Below, piece after piece: positions 1-8,839 of a DNA stretch of 53,076 nt. The DNA comes from Nostoc sp. 'Peltigera membranacea cyanobiont' 210A. GTDB lineage: Bacteria > Cyanobacteriota > Cyanobacteriia > Cyanobacteriales > Nostocaceae. The stretch lies in contig NZ_NOLJ01000003.1 in assembly GCF_002246015.1 (NCBI RefSeq), positions 55,941-109,016 of the forward strand. The letters are read 5' to 3'. The stretch's first letter is position 1. The number at the start of each line of letters is the position of its first letter. Position numbers and translations under genes: made by a program. Under the pieces are notes generated by a model. The model did not search any database and had not been told where the DNA came from. It saw nothing but the letters and a program-made list of their open reading frames with translations.

Positions 1-80
1 GGGGAAGAGGAGTGTGGGGAGTGTGGGGGGTAAGACTTCTTCCCCATCCTCCCACACCTCCCACACCTCCCACACCCCTT
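1..80. repeat. G-rich/C-rich inverted low-complexity repeat
   Basis: The first 30 bases are G-rich with GAGTGTGGGG units. Bases 41-77 are the C-rich complement-like arm with CCTCCCACAC units, so the two arms can fold on each other. The same GGGGAGTGTGGGG wording recurs at 53013-53030, which marks it as a dispersed intergenic element. Bases 81-285, leading to the kinase, show no other gene and no clear ribosome binding site. Confidence 0.6.
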
Positions 81-285
81 GGATTTCTCACTTGTGATGA
101 AATCCAGGCTTATAGGCGATCTTCTTCCCCCTCTGCTCCCCTGCCTTTTCTTGCACAACGTCTATAACCTTAGATGGGTGCAGTTAGAGCCATAGCATCT
201 GCTATATTGCATTAGAAAAATCAAAATATACTATTACAGCAGATGGGAAAACCTGGCGAGTTGCTTTTAGCCAAATACTTTTAAA

Positions 286-3200
286 ATGAGTGAGAACCTG
301 AAAGCTCAAGAGGTTACTGATTTGCAGCAATATTTGAGCGAACAGCAAGTTGCGCTGCGCGATAGTGAAGCACGCTACCGTTCACTGGCAGAAGCTAGCG
401 CATCCATCGTCTGGAGGGCAGCACCTTGGGGCAATGTTGTTGATGAGATTCCAACTTGGCAGGCGTTCACAGGGCAAAGTCTCGAACAATATAAAGGATG
501 GGGTTGGGTTGAGGCTCTGCACCCAGAAGATCGTTCATCGATGGTGGAAATTTGGCAACAGGCGTTTCCTACACGCAGTGTTGCAGTTGCTGAGTACCGT
601 GTTCTACGGCATGACGGTGAATACCGATATATGAATATACGCGGTGTGCCTATACTCGATGAAATAGGCGAAATCCGCGAATGGGTGGGAATGTGCGTCG
701 ATATTACCGAACGCAAGCAGGCTGAAGCCAAATTGCGCGAGAGTGAGGCGTGTTTTCGGCTGCTGGCTGAAAATTCAACTGATATTATTTCCCGTCTTAC
801 AGTAGATGGAATTATTCTGTACGTTTCACCAGCTTGCTACACAGTACTGGGATATCAACCAGAGGAATTAGTCGGTCATCCCAGCCATGAGTTAGTTCAC
901 CCTGACGATTTAGCACAGATTGCGAAAAATTATCCAGTCAATGCTGATTTACCAGATATTTATACCATTACTCACCGTGCGCGTCACCAAGACGGACATT
1001 ATATCTGGTTGGAAGCAACTGTTCGAGCTATCCGCGATCGCCAAACTCAAGAAATTTTAGAAATGCAAGCGTCTTCGCGAGATATTACTAAGCGCAAACA
1101 GGTAGAAGAGGAGCAGCGTTTCTTAGCTGAGGCTAGTGGGATTTTGGCTGCATCATTGGACTACGAGACAACCTTAGCAGGTTTGACGCGTTTAGCAGTG
1201 CCGGAAATAGCTGATTGGTGCTTAGTTGATATTATTTGTGACAATCAATTAGTTCGCCGGGTTGCAGCAGCCCATGCCAGTCCAGAGAAACAAGAATTGG
1301 TAGAACAGTTACAAAATTATCCGCCTGATTTGGCACAAACAGCAGGTGTTGCGAAGGTAATACGGACGGGCAAATCAAAAATTACTCATTTTATTTCTAA
1401 TGAACAGATGCAAGGGTTAACCCACAACGCCAGTCACTTCAAAATCTTGCAAGAATTAAATCCGACATCTGGCATGAGCGTACCGCTAATCGTTCGGGGA
1501 CGGGTGTTGGGAGCGATGACTTTAGTCTCTTCTTCAGGTCGTCGCTACGATAACAAAAGCCTGATGTTAGCTGAGGAGTTGGCTTGTCGTGCTGCCGTAG
1601 CCGTTGATAATGCCCGACTCTACAGAGAAGCACAGCAATCTCAACAGGCGGCTTTACACGCAGCATCTCGCACTACCCGTCTGCAAGCGATTACCGCTGC
1701 CCTTTCTGAATCTCTAACTCCGACACAAGTTGCTGAAGTAATTGTAGAGCAAGGTATAGCAGCTTTGGGAGCTAGTTCTGTTTTTGTGGCACTACTGACT
1801 CAAAACGGCACTGAATTAGAAATTGTCCGAACTGTTGGCGAACAACAAGAAATAGTAGATTCATCGCGTCGATTCTCGATTAATGCTTCTGCACCACTGG
1901 CAGAAGCAGTAAGAACTAAGCAGCCTATTTGGCAAGAGCCAACCGAAACAAAAGTTGCTCCAAATCTGGCTCAGGAATACGCCCAGTACAACTACGGCGC
2001 TTGGATTTCAATTCCATTGATCATCGAGGGACGAGCTATCGGTGGAATGTCTCTAGCTTTTACCGAAATTCAGAAGTTTAATCAAGACGATCGAGCATTT
2101 ATGCTGGCACTAGCACAGCAGTGCGCTCAAGCGATGGAACGTGCCCGCCTATACGAGGCAGAACAAACCGCCCGGAAAGTAGCAGAAAATGCCAACCGGA
2201 TAAAAGATGAGTTTCTGGCAGTACTTTCTCATGAATTGCGATCGCCACTCAACCCAATTTTAGGTTGGTCAAAGCTACTCCAAACCAAAAAGCTTGATGA
2301 AAAGACAATTCCTCAAGCGCTGAAGACTATTGAGCGAAATGCGAAGTTACAGGCTCAACTGATTGAAGATTTACTGGATATCTCCCGGATTTTACAAGGT
2401 AAAATCAGCTTGAATATCTACCCAGTCGATCTGACATCTGTGATTTCCGCAGCAATGGAGACAGTGCGGCTATCAGCAGAAGCTAAATCAATAGAGATGC
2501 ACATCAGCCTGAAACCAAATTTGGGACAAGTTTTGGGAGACTCCAACCGATTGCAGCAAATCGTTTGGAACCTGCTCTCAAATGCGGTTAAATTTACACC
2601 AGAAGGCGGACGGGTTGATATTCGACTATCATCATGTTCTAATGTCAACTCAGCACCCAGTACTCATAACTCAGCACTGATTCAAGTCAGCGACACAGGG
2701 AAAGGCATCGACCCCAATTTTCTGCCTTACGTGTTTGAATATTTTCGTCAAGAGAATAGCAGCACCACCAGAAAATTTGGTGGATTGGGGTTAGGATTAG
2801 CGATCGTTCGTCACTTAGTCGAACTGCATGGTGGGACAGTCCAAGTAGAAAGTGAAGGCGAAGATCGGGGGGCAACTTTTACTGTGAGATTACCGTTAAT
2901 CCAAAATCAATTAGAGATTAAACAAGATAGTAGCAATTCTGAGCCATCCTCAAATTTAAATGGTGTCAAAATTTTAGTAGTGGATGATGATACAGATACG
3001 CGAGAATTTATTGTCTTCTTACTGGAGCAGTATGGGGCAAATGTAACAGCAGTAACATCAGCCAATGAAGCCTTAGCTACTTTAGCCCAATCCTTGCCAG
3101 ATATACTTTTAAGTGATATTGGAATGCCAGAAGTGGATGGATGTATGTTCATGCGACAGTTGAGAACACTGCCAGCAGAGCAGGGAGGAAAAATTCGCGC

Positions 3201-3333
3201 GATCGCACTTACCGCCTATGCTGGAGAAATGAACGCTCAACAGGTACTAACAGCCGGATTTAACAAGCATATTGCCAAACCAGTAGAGCCAAGCGAATTA
3301 GTAGATGCGATCGCCAACTTAATCGCTGAATAA
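286..3333 (+). CDS. hybrid sensor histidine kinase (PAS-PAS-GAF-GAF-HisKA-HATPase-REC)
   Basis: This is a 1015-residue soluble hybrid kinase for phosphorelay signalling. No signal peptide or membrane segment is visible, so it is probably cytoplasmic. Two PAS/PAC units lie at about 25-145 and 150-275, the first ending in VDITERKQAE. Two GAF domains follow at about 290-450 and 475-630. The HisKA motif LSHELRSPLNPILG carries the predicted phospho-acceptor H649. The ATPase domain (about 755-885) shows the N box (NLLSNAVKF), DTGKGI and GLGLGLAIV. The C-terminal receiver has the acidic cluster D900-D902 and phospho-acceptor D944 in LLSDIGMPEVDG. The PAS/GAF domains suggest sensing of a small molecule, redox state or light, but no canonical chromophore cysteine motif was identified. 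The ligand and partner are unknown. It stands alone and no output regulator is adjacent. Confidence 0.93.
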   Translation: MSENLKAQEVTDLQQYLSEQQVALRDSEARYRSLAEASASIVWRAAPWGNVVDEIPTWQAFTGQSLEQYKGWGWVEALHPEDRSSMVEIWQQAFPTRSVAVAEYRVLRHDGEYRYMNIRGVPILDEIGEIREWVGMCVDITERKQAEAKLRESEACFRLLAENSTDIISRLTVDGIILYVSPACYTVLGYQPEELVGHPSHELVHPDDLAQIAKNYPVNADLPDIYTITHRARHQDGHYIWLEATVRAIRDRQTQEILEMQASSRDITKRKQVEEEQRFLAEASGILAASLDYETTLAGLTRLAVPEIADWCLVDIICDNQLVRRVAAAHASPEKQELVEQLQNYPPDLAQTAGVAKVIRTGKSKITHFISNEQMQGLTHNASHFKILQELNPTSGMSVPLIVRGRVLGAMTLVSSSGRRYDNKSLMLAEELACRAAVAVDNARLYREAQQSQQAALHAASRTTRLQAITAALSESLTPTQVAEVIVEQGIAALGASSVFVALLTQNGTELEIVRTVGEQQEIVDSSRRFSINASAPLAEAVRTKQPIWQEPTETKVAPNLAQEYAQYNYGAWISIPLIIEGRAIGGMSLAFTEIQKFNQDDRAFMLALAQQCAQAMERARLYEAEQTARKVAENANRIKDEFLAVLSHELRSPLNPILGWSKLLQTKKLDEKTIPQALKTIERNAKLQAQLIEDLLDISRILQGKISLNIYPVDLTSVISAAMETVRLSAEAKSIEMHISLKPNLGQVLGDSNRLQQIVWNLLSNAVKFTPEGGRVDIRLSSCSNVNSAPSTHNSALIQVSDTGKGIDPNFLPYVFEYFRQENSSTTRKFGGLGLGLAIVRHLVELHGGTVQVESEGEDRGATFTVRLPLIQNQLEIKQDSSNSEPSSNLNGVKILVVDDDTDTREFIVFLLEQYGANVTAVTSANEALATLAQSLPDILLSDIGMPEVDGCMFMRQLRTLPAEQGGKIRAIALTAYAGEMNAQQVLTAGFNKHIAKPVEPSELVDAIANLIAE

Positions 3334-3347
3334 ACCTGCCTCTACCT
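3325..3347 (+). repeat. direct repeat, copy 1 (end of kinase gene)
   Basis: These 23 bases span the last codons and stop of the kinase and recur exactly at 3577-3599. Together with the similar sequence before each copy they form a partial duplication of the receiver-domain 3' end. Confidence 0.8.
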
Positions 3348-3446
3348 TCAGTTCTAAATCATATCTGTAAAAATATTCGCGATCGCTTGTTCCTTCCTCA
3401 GTTTTTGCTAATCCACCTACCATCCATCTCAATTAACCAGACAATA

Positions 3447-3480
3447 GGCTTAACAAGTTGGTTGAGCAACTTGTTAAGCC
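3447..3480. terminator. perfect 14-bp hairpin between convergent genes
   Basis: Arms 3447-3460 (GGCTTAACAAGTTG) and 3467-3480 are exact reverse complements around a 6-base loop. It sits between the kinase and the convergent binding-protein gene, so a bidirectional terminator is plausible. No T-tract follows, which weakens the call. Confidence 0.5.
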
Positions 3481-3532
3481 CCTTGTTAAAGTTAGGCAAA
3501 CTTCCGCTACAGTGTACTAGCTGCTTTCAGCC

Positions 3533-3599
3533 AATCTTTGCAATTGGCAAACCAATAGAGCCAGCCAAGTTAATAGCTGAATAAACCTGCCTCTACCTG
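3533..3599 (+). pseudogene. decayed duplicate of the kinase receiver 3' end
   Basis: Read in frame, this stretch encodes AIGKPIEPAKLIAE followed by a stop. The kinase ends IAKPVEPSELVDAIANLIAE, so this is the same tail with an internal deletion. The final 23 bases (3577-3599) are identical to 3325-3347. It is a relic of a partial tandem duplication of the receiver domain. The 65-codon open frame that contains it has no other recognisable content and is probably not a gene. Confidence 0.6.
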
Positions 3600-3606
3600 T
3601 TTACCA

Positions 3607-4644
3607 TTACTTGATATTCTCAGGAATGATCGCTTTATATACTAGATCAGAAAGAATCGCTTGTTTGATATCTATCTTACGCGAAATGATTTTTTCTGCA
3701 AAATAAAAATCAGCAACGCCTTGCTGTTCGGCAATGATAGCAGGTGTCAGTCTTCTCAATTTATAAGTACGACGGCTTGCTACCTTTTGTACAACTGATG
3801 GATCTAATTTCTGTTCATCAACTAAAATTTTGGCATAATCGCTTGGGTTTTTTTCAGCTTGCTCTCCTACCTTCTGTGCTTCTTCTAAAAACACTCGCAC
3901 CAATTGCGGATTTTGGGTAACTAATCCACGCCTGCCAATATAAAACCCGCCGAGAGTATTAATTCCTTTTGCATTTCTCAGATTACGAATCGGGGTAGTT
4001 TTTTCCACAGCAGCTAAAAGGGGATCGCTACCCACCCAGGCGTCAGCTTTATCTTGAATAAAGGCGTCGCGGGCTTCAGGTGGAGTCAAAGCAAGGATTT
4101 GAATATCGCTAATTTTTAACCCTACCTCTTTCAAAGCTTTTGCTAGTAAATACTGTGCATTAGAACCTACTTGAAAAGCAATTTTCTTCCCTTTAAGATC
4201 CGCTACTTTCTTAATGGGAGAATTAGCTTTCACCACAATACCTTGGTTCGTACCATCGCTGGGCGTGCGTCCAGTAAGATAGACAACTTCAGGGATGAGG
4301 CCTGGGCGTGCAGCTTGGTCAAATATTGGAGGTGTCTCTCCGACATTGCCGATATCCACCTTACCTTCATTCAGCGCTTTTATCAATTGCGGCCCTGCTG
4401 CAAATGGCCCAACCCAATTCACAGTTATACCCAATGCTTTGTAACGTGGCTCAACAGCTTTTTTGGATTTGACAAGATCGCCAGAACTTTGATAAGCCAA
4501 GTTAATTACTTTGGCTGTCTGCGCTTGGGTGCTTTGCACAAAGCTACCTGCTAAGGGAGATAATAAAGTAAACAGTCCCAATGCTGAATATTGGAAAATA
4601 CGCTTTAAGACTGTACGGCGTTGTGGTTGAAATGACTTGTTCAT
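3607..4644 (-). CDS. SsuA-type sulfonate ABC transporter binding protein 1
   Basis: This 345-residue periplasmic solute-binding protein belongs to the SsuA/NMT1-like family that delivers aliphatic sulfonates (or related sulfur or nitrogen compounds) to an ABC permease. The N-terminus has QPQRRTVLKRIF followed by a hydrophobic stretch ending near STQAQ, so a Tat-like or Sec signal of about 42 residues is likely. No lipobox is seen, unlike the three paralogues nearby. Family features are YQSSGDLVKSKK, the GPQLIKALNEGKVDIGNVGE ligand-site segment, and a C-terminal helix starting AEQQGVADFYF. It lies next to binding protein 2 and shares its YQSSGDLV segment. No permease is adjacent; the only ones in the window are ssuC/ssuB at 20-22 kb. 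The substrate is inferred from family and context only. Confidence 0.9.
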   Translation of the reverse strand: MNKSFQPQRRTVLKRIFQYSALGLFTLLSPLAGSFVQSTQAQTAKVINLAYQSSGDLVKSKKAVEPRYKALGITVNWVGPFAAGPQLIKALNEGKVDIGNVGETPPIFDQAARPGLIPEVVYLTGRTPSDGTNQGIVVKANSPIKKVADLKGKKIAFQVGSNAQYLLAKALKEVGLKISDIQILALTPPEARDAFIQDKADAWVGSDPLLAAVEKTTPIRNLRNAKGINTLGGFYIGRRGLVTQNPQLVRVFLEEAQKVGEQAEKNPSDYAKILVDEQKLDPSVVQKVASRRTYKLRRLTPAIIAEQQGVADFYFAEKIISRKIDIKQAILSDLVYKAIIPENIK

Positions 4645-4818
4645 CAGTTATGATTTTCCTCGGAAGTTTTAGCGTTTACGTTGTCAGTCTTACTTTCAAA
4701 AGCAAGTAAGATCATAGGAAGTTATTATTTAAACCTCCTAGAACACCAACTTATGGCAAAAAATTGAGATTCTGCTACTTCAGCAAATCTCCTTGTACAT
4801 TTAGTAAATTGGTATTCT

Positions 4819-4840
4819 AGTTTGTTTAAAAAAACAAACT
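4819..4840. terminator. small hairpin behind binding protein 2
   Basis: Arms AGTTTGTTT (4819-4827) and AAACAAACT (4832-4840) pair perfectly with a 4-base loop. It lies 18 bases past the stop codon of the minus-strand gene ending at 4858. The stem is A/T-rich, so this is a weak terminator candidate. Confidence 0.3.
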
Positions 4841-4857
4841 TCATATTTGATTATTCT

Positions 4858-5946
4858 CTACTTTTCACTTATTAGTGTTGGTGGAGTAATAGTTGCATAT
4901 TCTTGAGGCGTGAGCAATGCTTCTTTAACATCAATCTTTTTGGGTAAGATTTTTTCGTTATAGAACAAATCAGCAACACTTTGCTGGGCTTGCATTAGTT
5001 CTGGAGTAATTCCTCTCAGTCGATAAGTAGCACGACTAGAAATTATTTCCTGAATGGGTAAATCAATTTTGAGTACAGGTGCTATGAGTTTGGCTACTTC
5101 TTTACGATTTGCTTCTGCCCATTGACCATTTTTATCAATTTCTTCTAAAATGATCCGAACTAATTCGGGATTTTCCTTAGCAAATTCTCGTGTTCCTACA
5201 TAGTATCCGCCTGGAGTACCGATATTTGTCGCATCTCTCAGCACACGGGCACCGTGGAGTTTTTCTACCAAAGCTAAATGAGGATCGCCAGTTACCCAAA
5301 CTGGAATAGTGTCCTGAATAAATGCACCACGAGCTTCGACATTGGGCATACTCAAAACTTGAATATCACTATATTTTAAACCTACTTCTTTTAAGGCTTG
5401 GATGATAAAATAGTGAGAAGCAGAACCTTTTTGAAAGACTACTTTTTGACCTTTGATATCAGCTAATTTTTTAATTGGAGAGTTTTTCGGAACTGCGATC
5501 GCACTACCTTTACCAGAATTAGGGCCAAGTCTTCTCCCAGCCAAATAGATGATTCTTGCACCCGCAGCTTGGGCAAAGATCGGAGGCGTTTCTCCAACAG
5601 AGCCAATGTCAATTTTGCCCACATTCATCGCTTCCATCAGTTGTGGCCCTTGGGCAAATTGTGACCACTCTACTTTCAAGCCCAAAGGCTCCAAACGTTT
5701 TTCTAAAACTCCTCTGACTCTAACTAAATCACCAGAGCTTTGATACCCTATTCGCAGTAACTTTGTTTTAAAAGTTATAGTCTTAGCTCCTGCTGGTTCT
5801 GCTTTAGGAACAGTTCCTGTATTTGTGTTAAATACAGTTGACGTACAACTAATTAAAGTAGTAGATAAAGCTATAAAACCAGGTATTAAAAACAATGAGA
5901 ATTTACTAATTACTGTTGTCTTAGATTTCACTAAATTTTGAAACAT
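4858..5946 (-). CDS. SsuA-type sulfonate ABC transporter binding lipoprotein 2
   Basis: This is a 362-residue solute-binding lipoprotein. The signal peptide ends in the lipobox LISC, with C34 as the lipid-anchored residue. The body repeats the SsuA-family blocks: IGYQSSGDLVRVRGVLEKRL, GPQLMEAMNVGKIDIGSVGE, and QQSVADLFYNEKILPKKIDV near the end. The start is supported by a GAGGT ribosome-binding sequence just before the ATG. It is a close paralogue of the protein at 3607-4644 and probably arose by tandem duplication. It should sit in the periplasm or on the outer face of the inner membrane and feed sulfonate-type substrates to an SsuCB-like permease. The exact ligand cannot be read from sequence. 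Confidence 0.9.
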   Translation of the reverse strand: MFQNLVKSKTTVISKFSLFLIPGFIALSTTLISCTSTVFNTNTGTVPKAEPAGAKTITFKTKLLRIGYQSSGDLVRVRGVLEKRLEPLGLKVEWSQFAQGPQLMEAMNVGKIDIGSVGETPPIFAQAAGARIIYLAGRRLGPNSGKGSAIAVPKNSPIKKLADIKGQKVVFQKGSASHYFIIQALKEVGLKYSDIQVLSMPNVEARGAFIQDTIPVWVTGDPHLALVEKLHGARVLRDATNIGTPGGYYVGTREFAKENPELVRIILEEIDKNGQWAEANRKEVAKLIAPVLKIDLPIQEIISSRATYRLRGITPELMQAQQSVADLFYNEKILPKKIDVKEALLTPQEYATITPPTLISEK

Positions 5947-6057
5947 TTTTGCACCTCAGCTTTTGATTAAATACTGATATAAAAACATTGGCGAAAAGCT
6001 TAACTTTTCCAATTACTAAAGTTGATTCTGAATCCCGAATTCTAAATTCTTATTCAA

Positions 6058-6150
6058 TTACTTATTAGATATAATTGAATCAGGCGTGAAAGCTGCATAT
6101 TCTTCTTTATATTTTGCTTTTATAGGTTTAGTATTTAGGCTATACTCATA
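6058..6150 (-). pseudogene. 3' remnant of a fifth SsuA-type binding-protein gene
   Basis: Read on the minus strand toward the stop at 6058-6060, the bases encode KPIKAKYKEEYAAFTPDSII and then SNK. This matches the C-termini of the neighbouring binding proteins (LTPEEYAKITPSDVLANK in the one ending at 7427, LTPQEYATITPPTLISEK in the one ending at 4858). Upstream the similarity fades into AT-rich DNA. The gene therefore appears to have been lost except for about 30 codons. The match was found by eye, without an alignment score. Confidence 0.5.
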
Positions 6151-6525
6151 TAGTATCTTTGTCTTGTTTATTTTTGATTGTTGCAGCTTATTGATAGACA
6201 AAATGAGACTTTGCAAAAACTTGAAAAGTGCCATAATATGTTTTATATTTAAATTTAATAATTTTCGTCTTAGCGCTTTTAACGAGTGCTAATAACTCTC
6301 AATTTCAGTTTAGATATTATCAAGTTTGCTTTGGAAATAAAGTATTCATAAACACTTGTTTTAAACAAAAACAATTAAGATTTTTATTATTTGTCTTGAT
6401 AAGCATATAGTGTGAGATTTAGACAAGTTTAATCAGTCAAGAGTCAGAAGAACTCTTGACTCTTGACTGCCTTAAAAATGTATAGAATCAAATGCCCATT
6501 AGCTTAATCTTCTGAGCTATAAATC
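6151..6525. other. AT-rich gap between binding proteins and tauD-like gene
   Basis: No gene is supported here. The only structure seen is a hairpin with arms AGTCAAGAGT (6435-6444) and ACTCTTGACT (6452-6461), just past the 3' end of the minus-strand dioxygenase gene. It may act as that transcript's terminator. Confidence 0.4.
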
Positions 6526-7389
6526 CTAAAAGGGACGACTACCTGCAAGGCTAACCCGCTTTAATACTCGTCGCTCATTTGGATCAAATGCTTGACGGTA
6601 ATGCAAGGTAGCTTGATTATCCCAGTAGACAATATCACCTACAGACCATTTGTGTTGGTAGTAGAACTTGGGTTGAGTTAGATGTTGCCTCAACTGTTCA
6701 ATCAGTTTAGATCCTTCTTCCGGCTCTAACCCGACAATTTCCACTTCTGTAGCAGCATCTAAGTAAAGATGCTTTTTACCACTTTCTGGATGTGTCCTAA
6801 CTAAAGGATGGGGAAAGATCGGACTGATTAAAGGAATAGTTTTGTCTAAACGATACAAAGAGCGGGGTGCATTCCGATCTCGCAAAAATGGGTTGTAGGT
6901 AATTAGCTGTAAATCTGCAATCCGTTCTTTGGTGGTTTCATCTAATGCCTCATAGGCTAAATTGGTGTTTAACCAATACGTATCTCCACCATGAGTTGGT
7001 ATTTCCAAAGCGTAAAGAAGCGAACCACTAGATGGCGTAGGAGTCCACTTGTGATCGGAATGGAAAGTTAATTCTCCAGTACCGGTATAGCCACCATCGA
7101 CATTGGAAATTGGAATCACTACCGGAGTTTCTCCTGGTTTAGAAGCCAATACTGGAGTTTCATCAGATGGTACAAAGAGTGCGCCAAAGTATAGAGCGAA
7201 GTTCAAAAGTTCTTTATCGGAGAGCTTTTGGTCTTTGAAGATCAAGATGTGGCGATCGCGCAGAGCTTCCTTAAGTTGTAATATAACTTCAGGCGCGATC
7301 GCTTGGCTGGCATCAAGATCGGTAACTATGGCTCCCAAAGGGGCATTAATAGGACTTATTTTAACCTTTGTCAAAGTCGAGATTGGCAT
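6526..7389 (-). CDS. tauD: TauD/TfdA-family Fe(II)/2-oxoglutarate dioxygenase
   Basis: This 287-residue cytoplasmic enzyme matches taurine dioxygenase. In that family, oxygen and 2-oxoglutarate are used to hydroxylate taurine or another sulfonate next to sulfur, releasing sulfite. The iron ligands are visible as H110-x-D112 in TFHSDHKW and the distal H263 in ATLHYRQAF. The arginine-rich NERRVLKR that follows would bind the 2-oxoglutarate carboxylate. The length fits the family (about 280-300). The ATG at 7389 has an AGGAGA ribosome-binding sequence. It starts 37 bases after the stop of the upstream binding-protein gene (7427-8533), so the two are very likely one transcript. The TfdA family also includes enzymes for other substrates, so taurine itself is not proven. 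Confidence 0.88.
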   Translation of the reverse strand: MPISTLTKVKISPINAPLGAIVTDLDASQAIAPEVILQLKEALRDRHILIFKDQKLSDKELLNFALYFGALFVPSDETPVLASKPGETPVVIPISNVDGGYTGTGELTFHSDHKWTPTPSSGSLLYALEIPTHGGDTYWLNTNLAYEALDETTKERIADLQLITYNPFLRDRNAPRSLYRLDKTIPLISPIFPHPLVRTHPESGKKHLYLDAATEVEIVGLEPEEGSKLIEQLRQHLTQPKFYYQHKWSVGDIVYWDNQATLHYRQAFDPNERRVLKRVSLAGSRPF

Positions 7390-7426
7390 AATATTCTCCT
7401 GTGTTTTAGTTTCTTCTTGGGGATAA

Positions 7427-8533
7427 CTACTTATTAGCTAATACATCTGAAGGAGTAATTTTGGCGTACTCTTCAGGGGTTAAAAAGCCATCTCTAACAT
7501 TCACCTTTTTGGGGATAAGTCCAAGGCTATACCACTTATCTGCAACTTCCTGTTGCTTGTTAATGACTTTCTCGGTAATTGGTACTAGCCCATAATCATA
7601 TTTATCATGCATTATTTCTAGAGTTGGTGGATCTAGCTGAGTTACAGGAGCAAGCAGTTGTGCTACTTCTTTGGGATGATCCTTAGTCCAGATTTCTGCC
7701 TTTTCTAACTCCTCTAGAAACACTTTGATAACATCAGGATGAGCCTGATAAAATTGGCGTGAAGTTGAATAAAAGTTGCCAGTATCCCGCAACTTACCAC
7801 CATCTGCTAAAACACGAGCGATTTTATTTTGTACATTTCTAGTAGCGAATGGCTCCCAAATATACCAAGCATCCACCTTATTTTGACTGAATGCCGCATT
7901 TGCATCTGCCGGTGCTAAAAAAACTGATTGGACATCGCTCAGTTTCAACCCCGCATCTTCTAATGCTTTAACTAATAAATAGTGACCAATGGAGGCTTTC
8001 TGGAAAGCTACTTTTTTACCCTTCAAATCGGTAACACTTTTAATCGGAGAGTTTACAGGAACTAAAAGTGAAATTGCTTTACCACTAGGGCGTGTAGTAG
8101 CTAGATAAACAAGAGGCGCTCCGGCTGCTTGTGAAAATACAGGAGGCGATTCGGCTGTAGATGCAATATCCAATCCATTTGCATGCAAGGCTTCTAGCTG
8201 TTGTGGCCCAGCCGCAAACTCAGCCCACTGTACTTTAAAACCCAGAGGCTCTAATCGCTTTTCTAAGGAACCCTGTTTTTCTAAAACTGCTAGAGCAGTA
8301 AGTTGTTTTGAACGTACAATCCGTACTACTTGTTTCTCAGTTGACTTCTCTGTAGTGCTAGATGAAGCTACCGACTCAGGGGAAGCTGGTGACTGCTGAG
8401 TGCTATTTTTTGCTTCACCACAACTTGATAGGGTCGTCGATAGCATTAAGCAGTAGCCTAGAGCAAACAATAAAGAACGACGTGTTGTTCTCTGGCTTTT
8501 TCTGAATTCAAACTTTCCTTTTAAAGCTGGCAT
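7427..8533 (-). CDS. SsuA/TauA-type ABC transporter binding lipoprotein 3
   Basis: This is a 368-residue solute-binding lipoprotein. The signal contains TTRRSLLFAL and ends in lipobox LSSC, with C38 lipidated. Residues about 39-68 form a serine/threonine/glutamate-rich linker that tethers the binding domain. The SsuA family blocks are present, with variations: AGPQQLEALHANGLDIASTA replaces the GPQLMEAMN...IGSVGE type of the first two paralogues, and the C-terminus reads LTPEEYAKITPSDVLANK. It is probably the first gene of a two-gene unit with the TauD-like dioxygenase 37 bases downstream. This pairing suggests that its ligand is the dioxygenase's substrate, for example taurine, but this is inference. 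Confidence 0.9.
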   Translation of the reverse strand: MPALKGKFEFRKSQRTTRRSLLFALGYCLMLSTTLSSCGEAKNSTQQSPASPESVASSSTTEKSTEKQVVRIVRSKQLTALAVLEKQGSLEKRLEPLGFKVQWAEFAAGPQQLEALHANGLDIASTAESPPVFSQAAGAPLVYLATTRPSGKAISLLVPVNSPIKSVTDLKGKKVAFQKASIGHYLLVKALEDAGLKLSDVQSVFLAPADANAAFSQNKVDAWYIWEPFATRNVQNKIARVLADGGKLRDTGNFYSTSRQFYQAHPDVIKVFLEELEKAEIWTKDHPKEVAQLLAPVTQLDPPTLEIMHDKYDYGLVPITEKVINKQQEVADKWYSLGLIPKKVNVRDGFLTPEEYAKITPSDVLANK

Positions 8534-8839
8534 GGGTTGTTTTATTGATTTCCCTCTAAGTGGTTAAAACATGATGATTAATTGCTATGTAAAAAAACAA
8601 AAAATCTTTTTTATTAAGTTATTTAAGAATTAAAAAATACTTCTAACTGAAAAAACTTTATATATTAACTTAAGAAACAGGTGGGTTATACCCACCCTAA
8701 AACGACTCGAGGAACTGAGAATTTAATAGTTAGGAGGCAAAAATTTAGGAAGTGGAGTGAGAAAGACCCACTCCAATGTCGTGCTAGTGGAAGATTGAAA
8801 TTTATGAATGAAGCTCTGTTTTATTTGGGTGCAATTTTG
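8534..8839. other. intergenic stretch with small hairpins
   Basis: No gene is seen. Bases 8680-8696 form a compact hairpin, GGTGGGT and ACCCACC around TAT. A second one at about 8755-8777 pairs GGAGTG with CACTCC. Both resemble the short dispersed palindromes common in Nostoc intergenic DNA and may end the minus-strand transcript that reads through 7427-8533 from further upstream. Confidence 0.4.

Noticed and set aside
3387..3584. A 65-residue frame behind the kinase
   Set aside because: Its C-terminus is the relic of the kinase tail and the rest passes through a perfect hairpin. It is annotated as a duplicate fragment instead.
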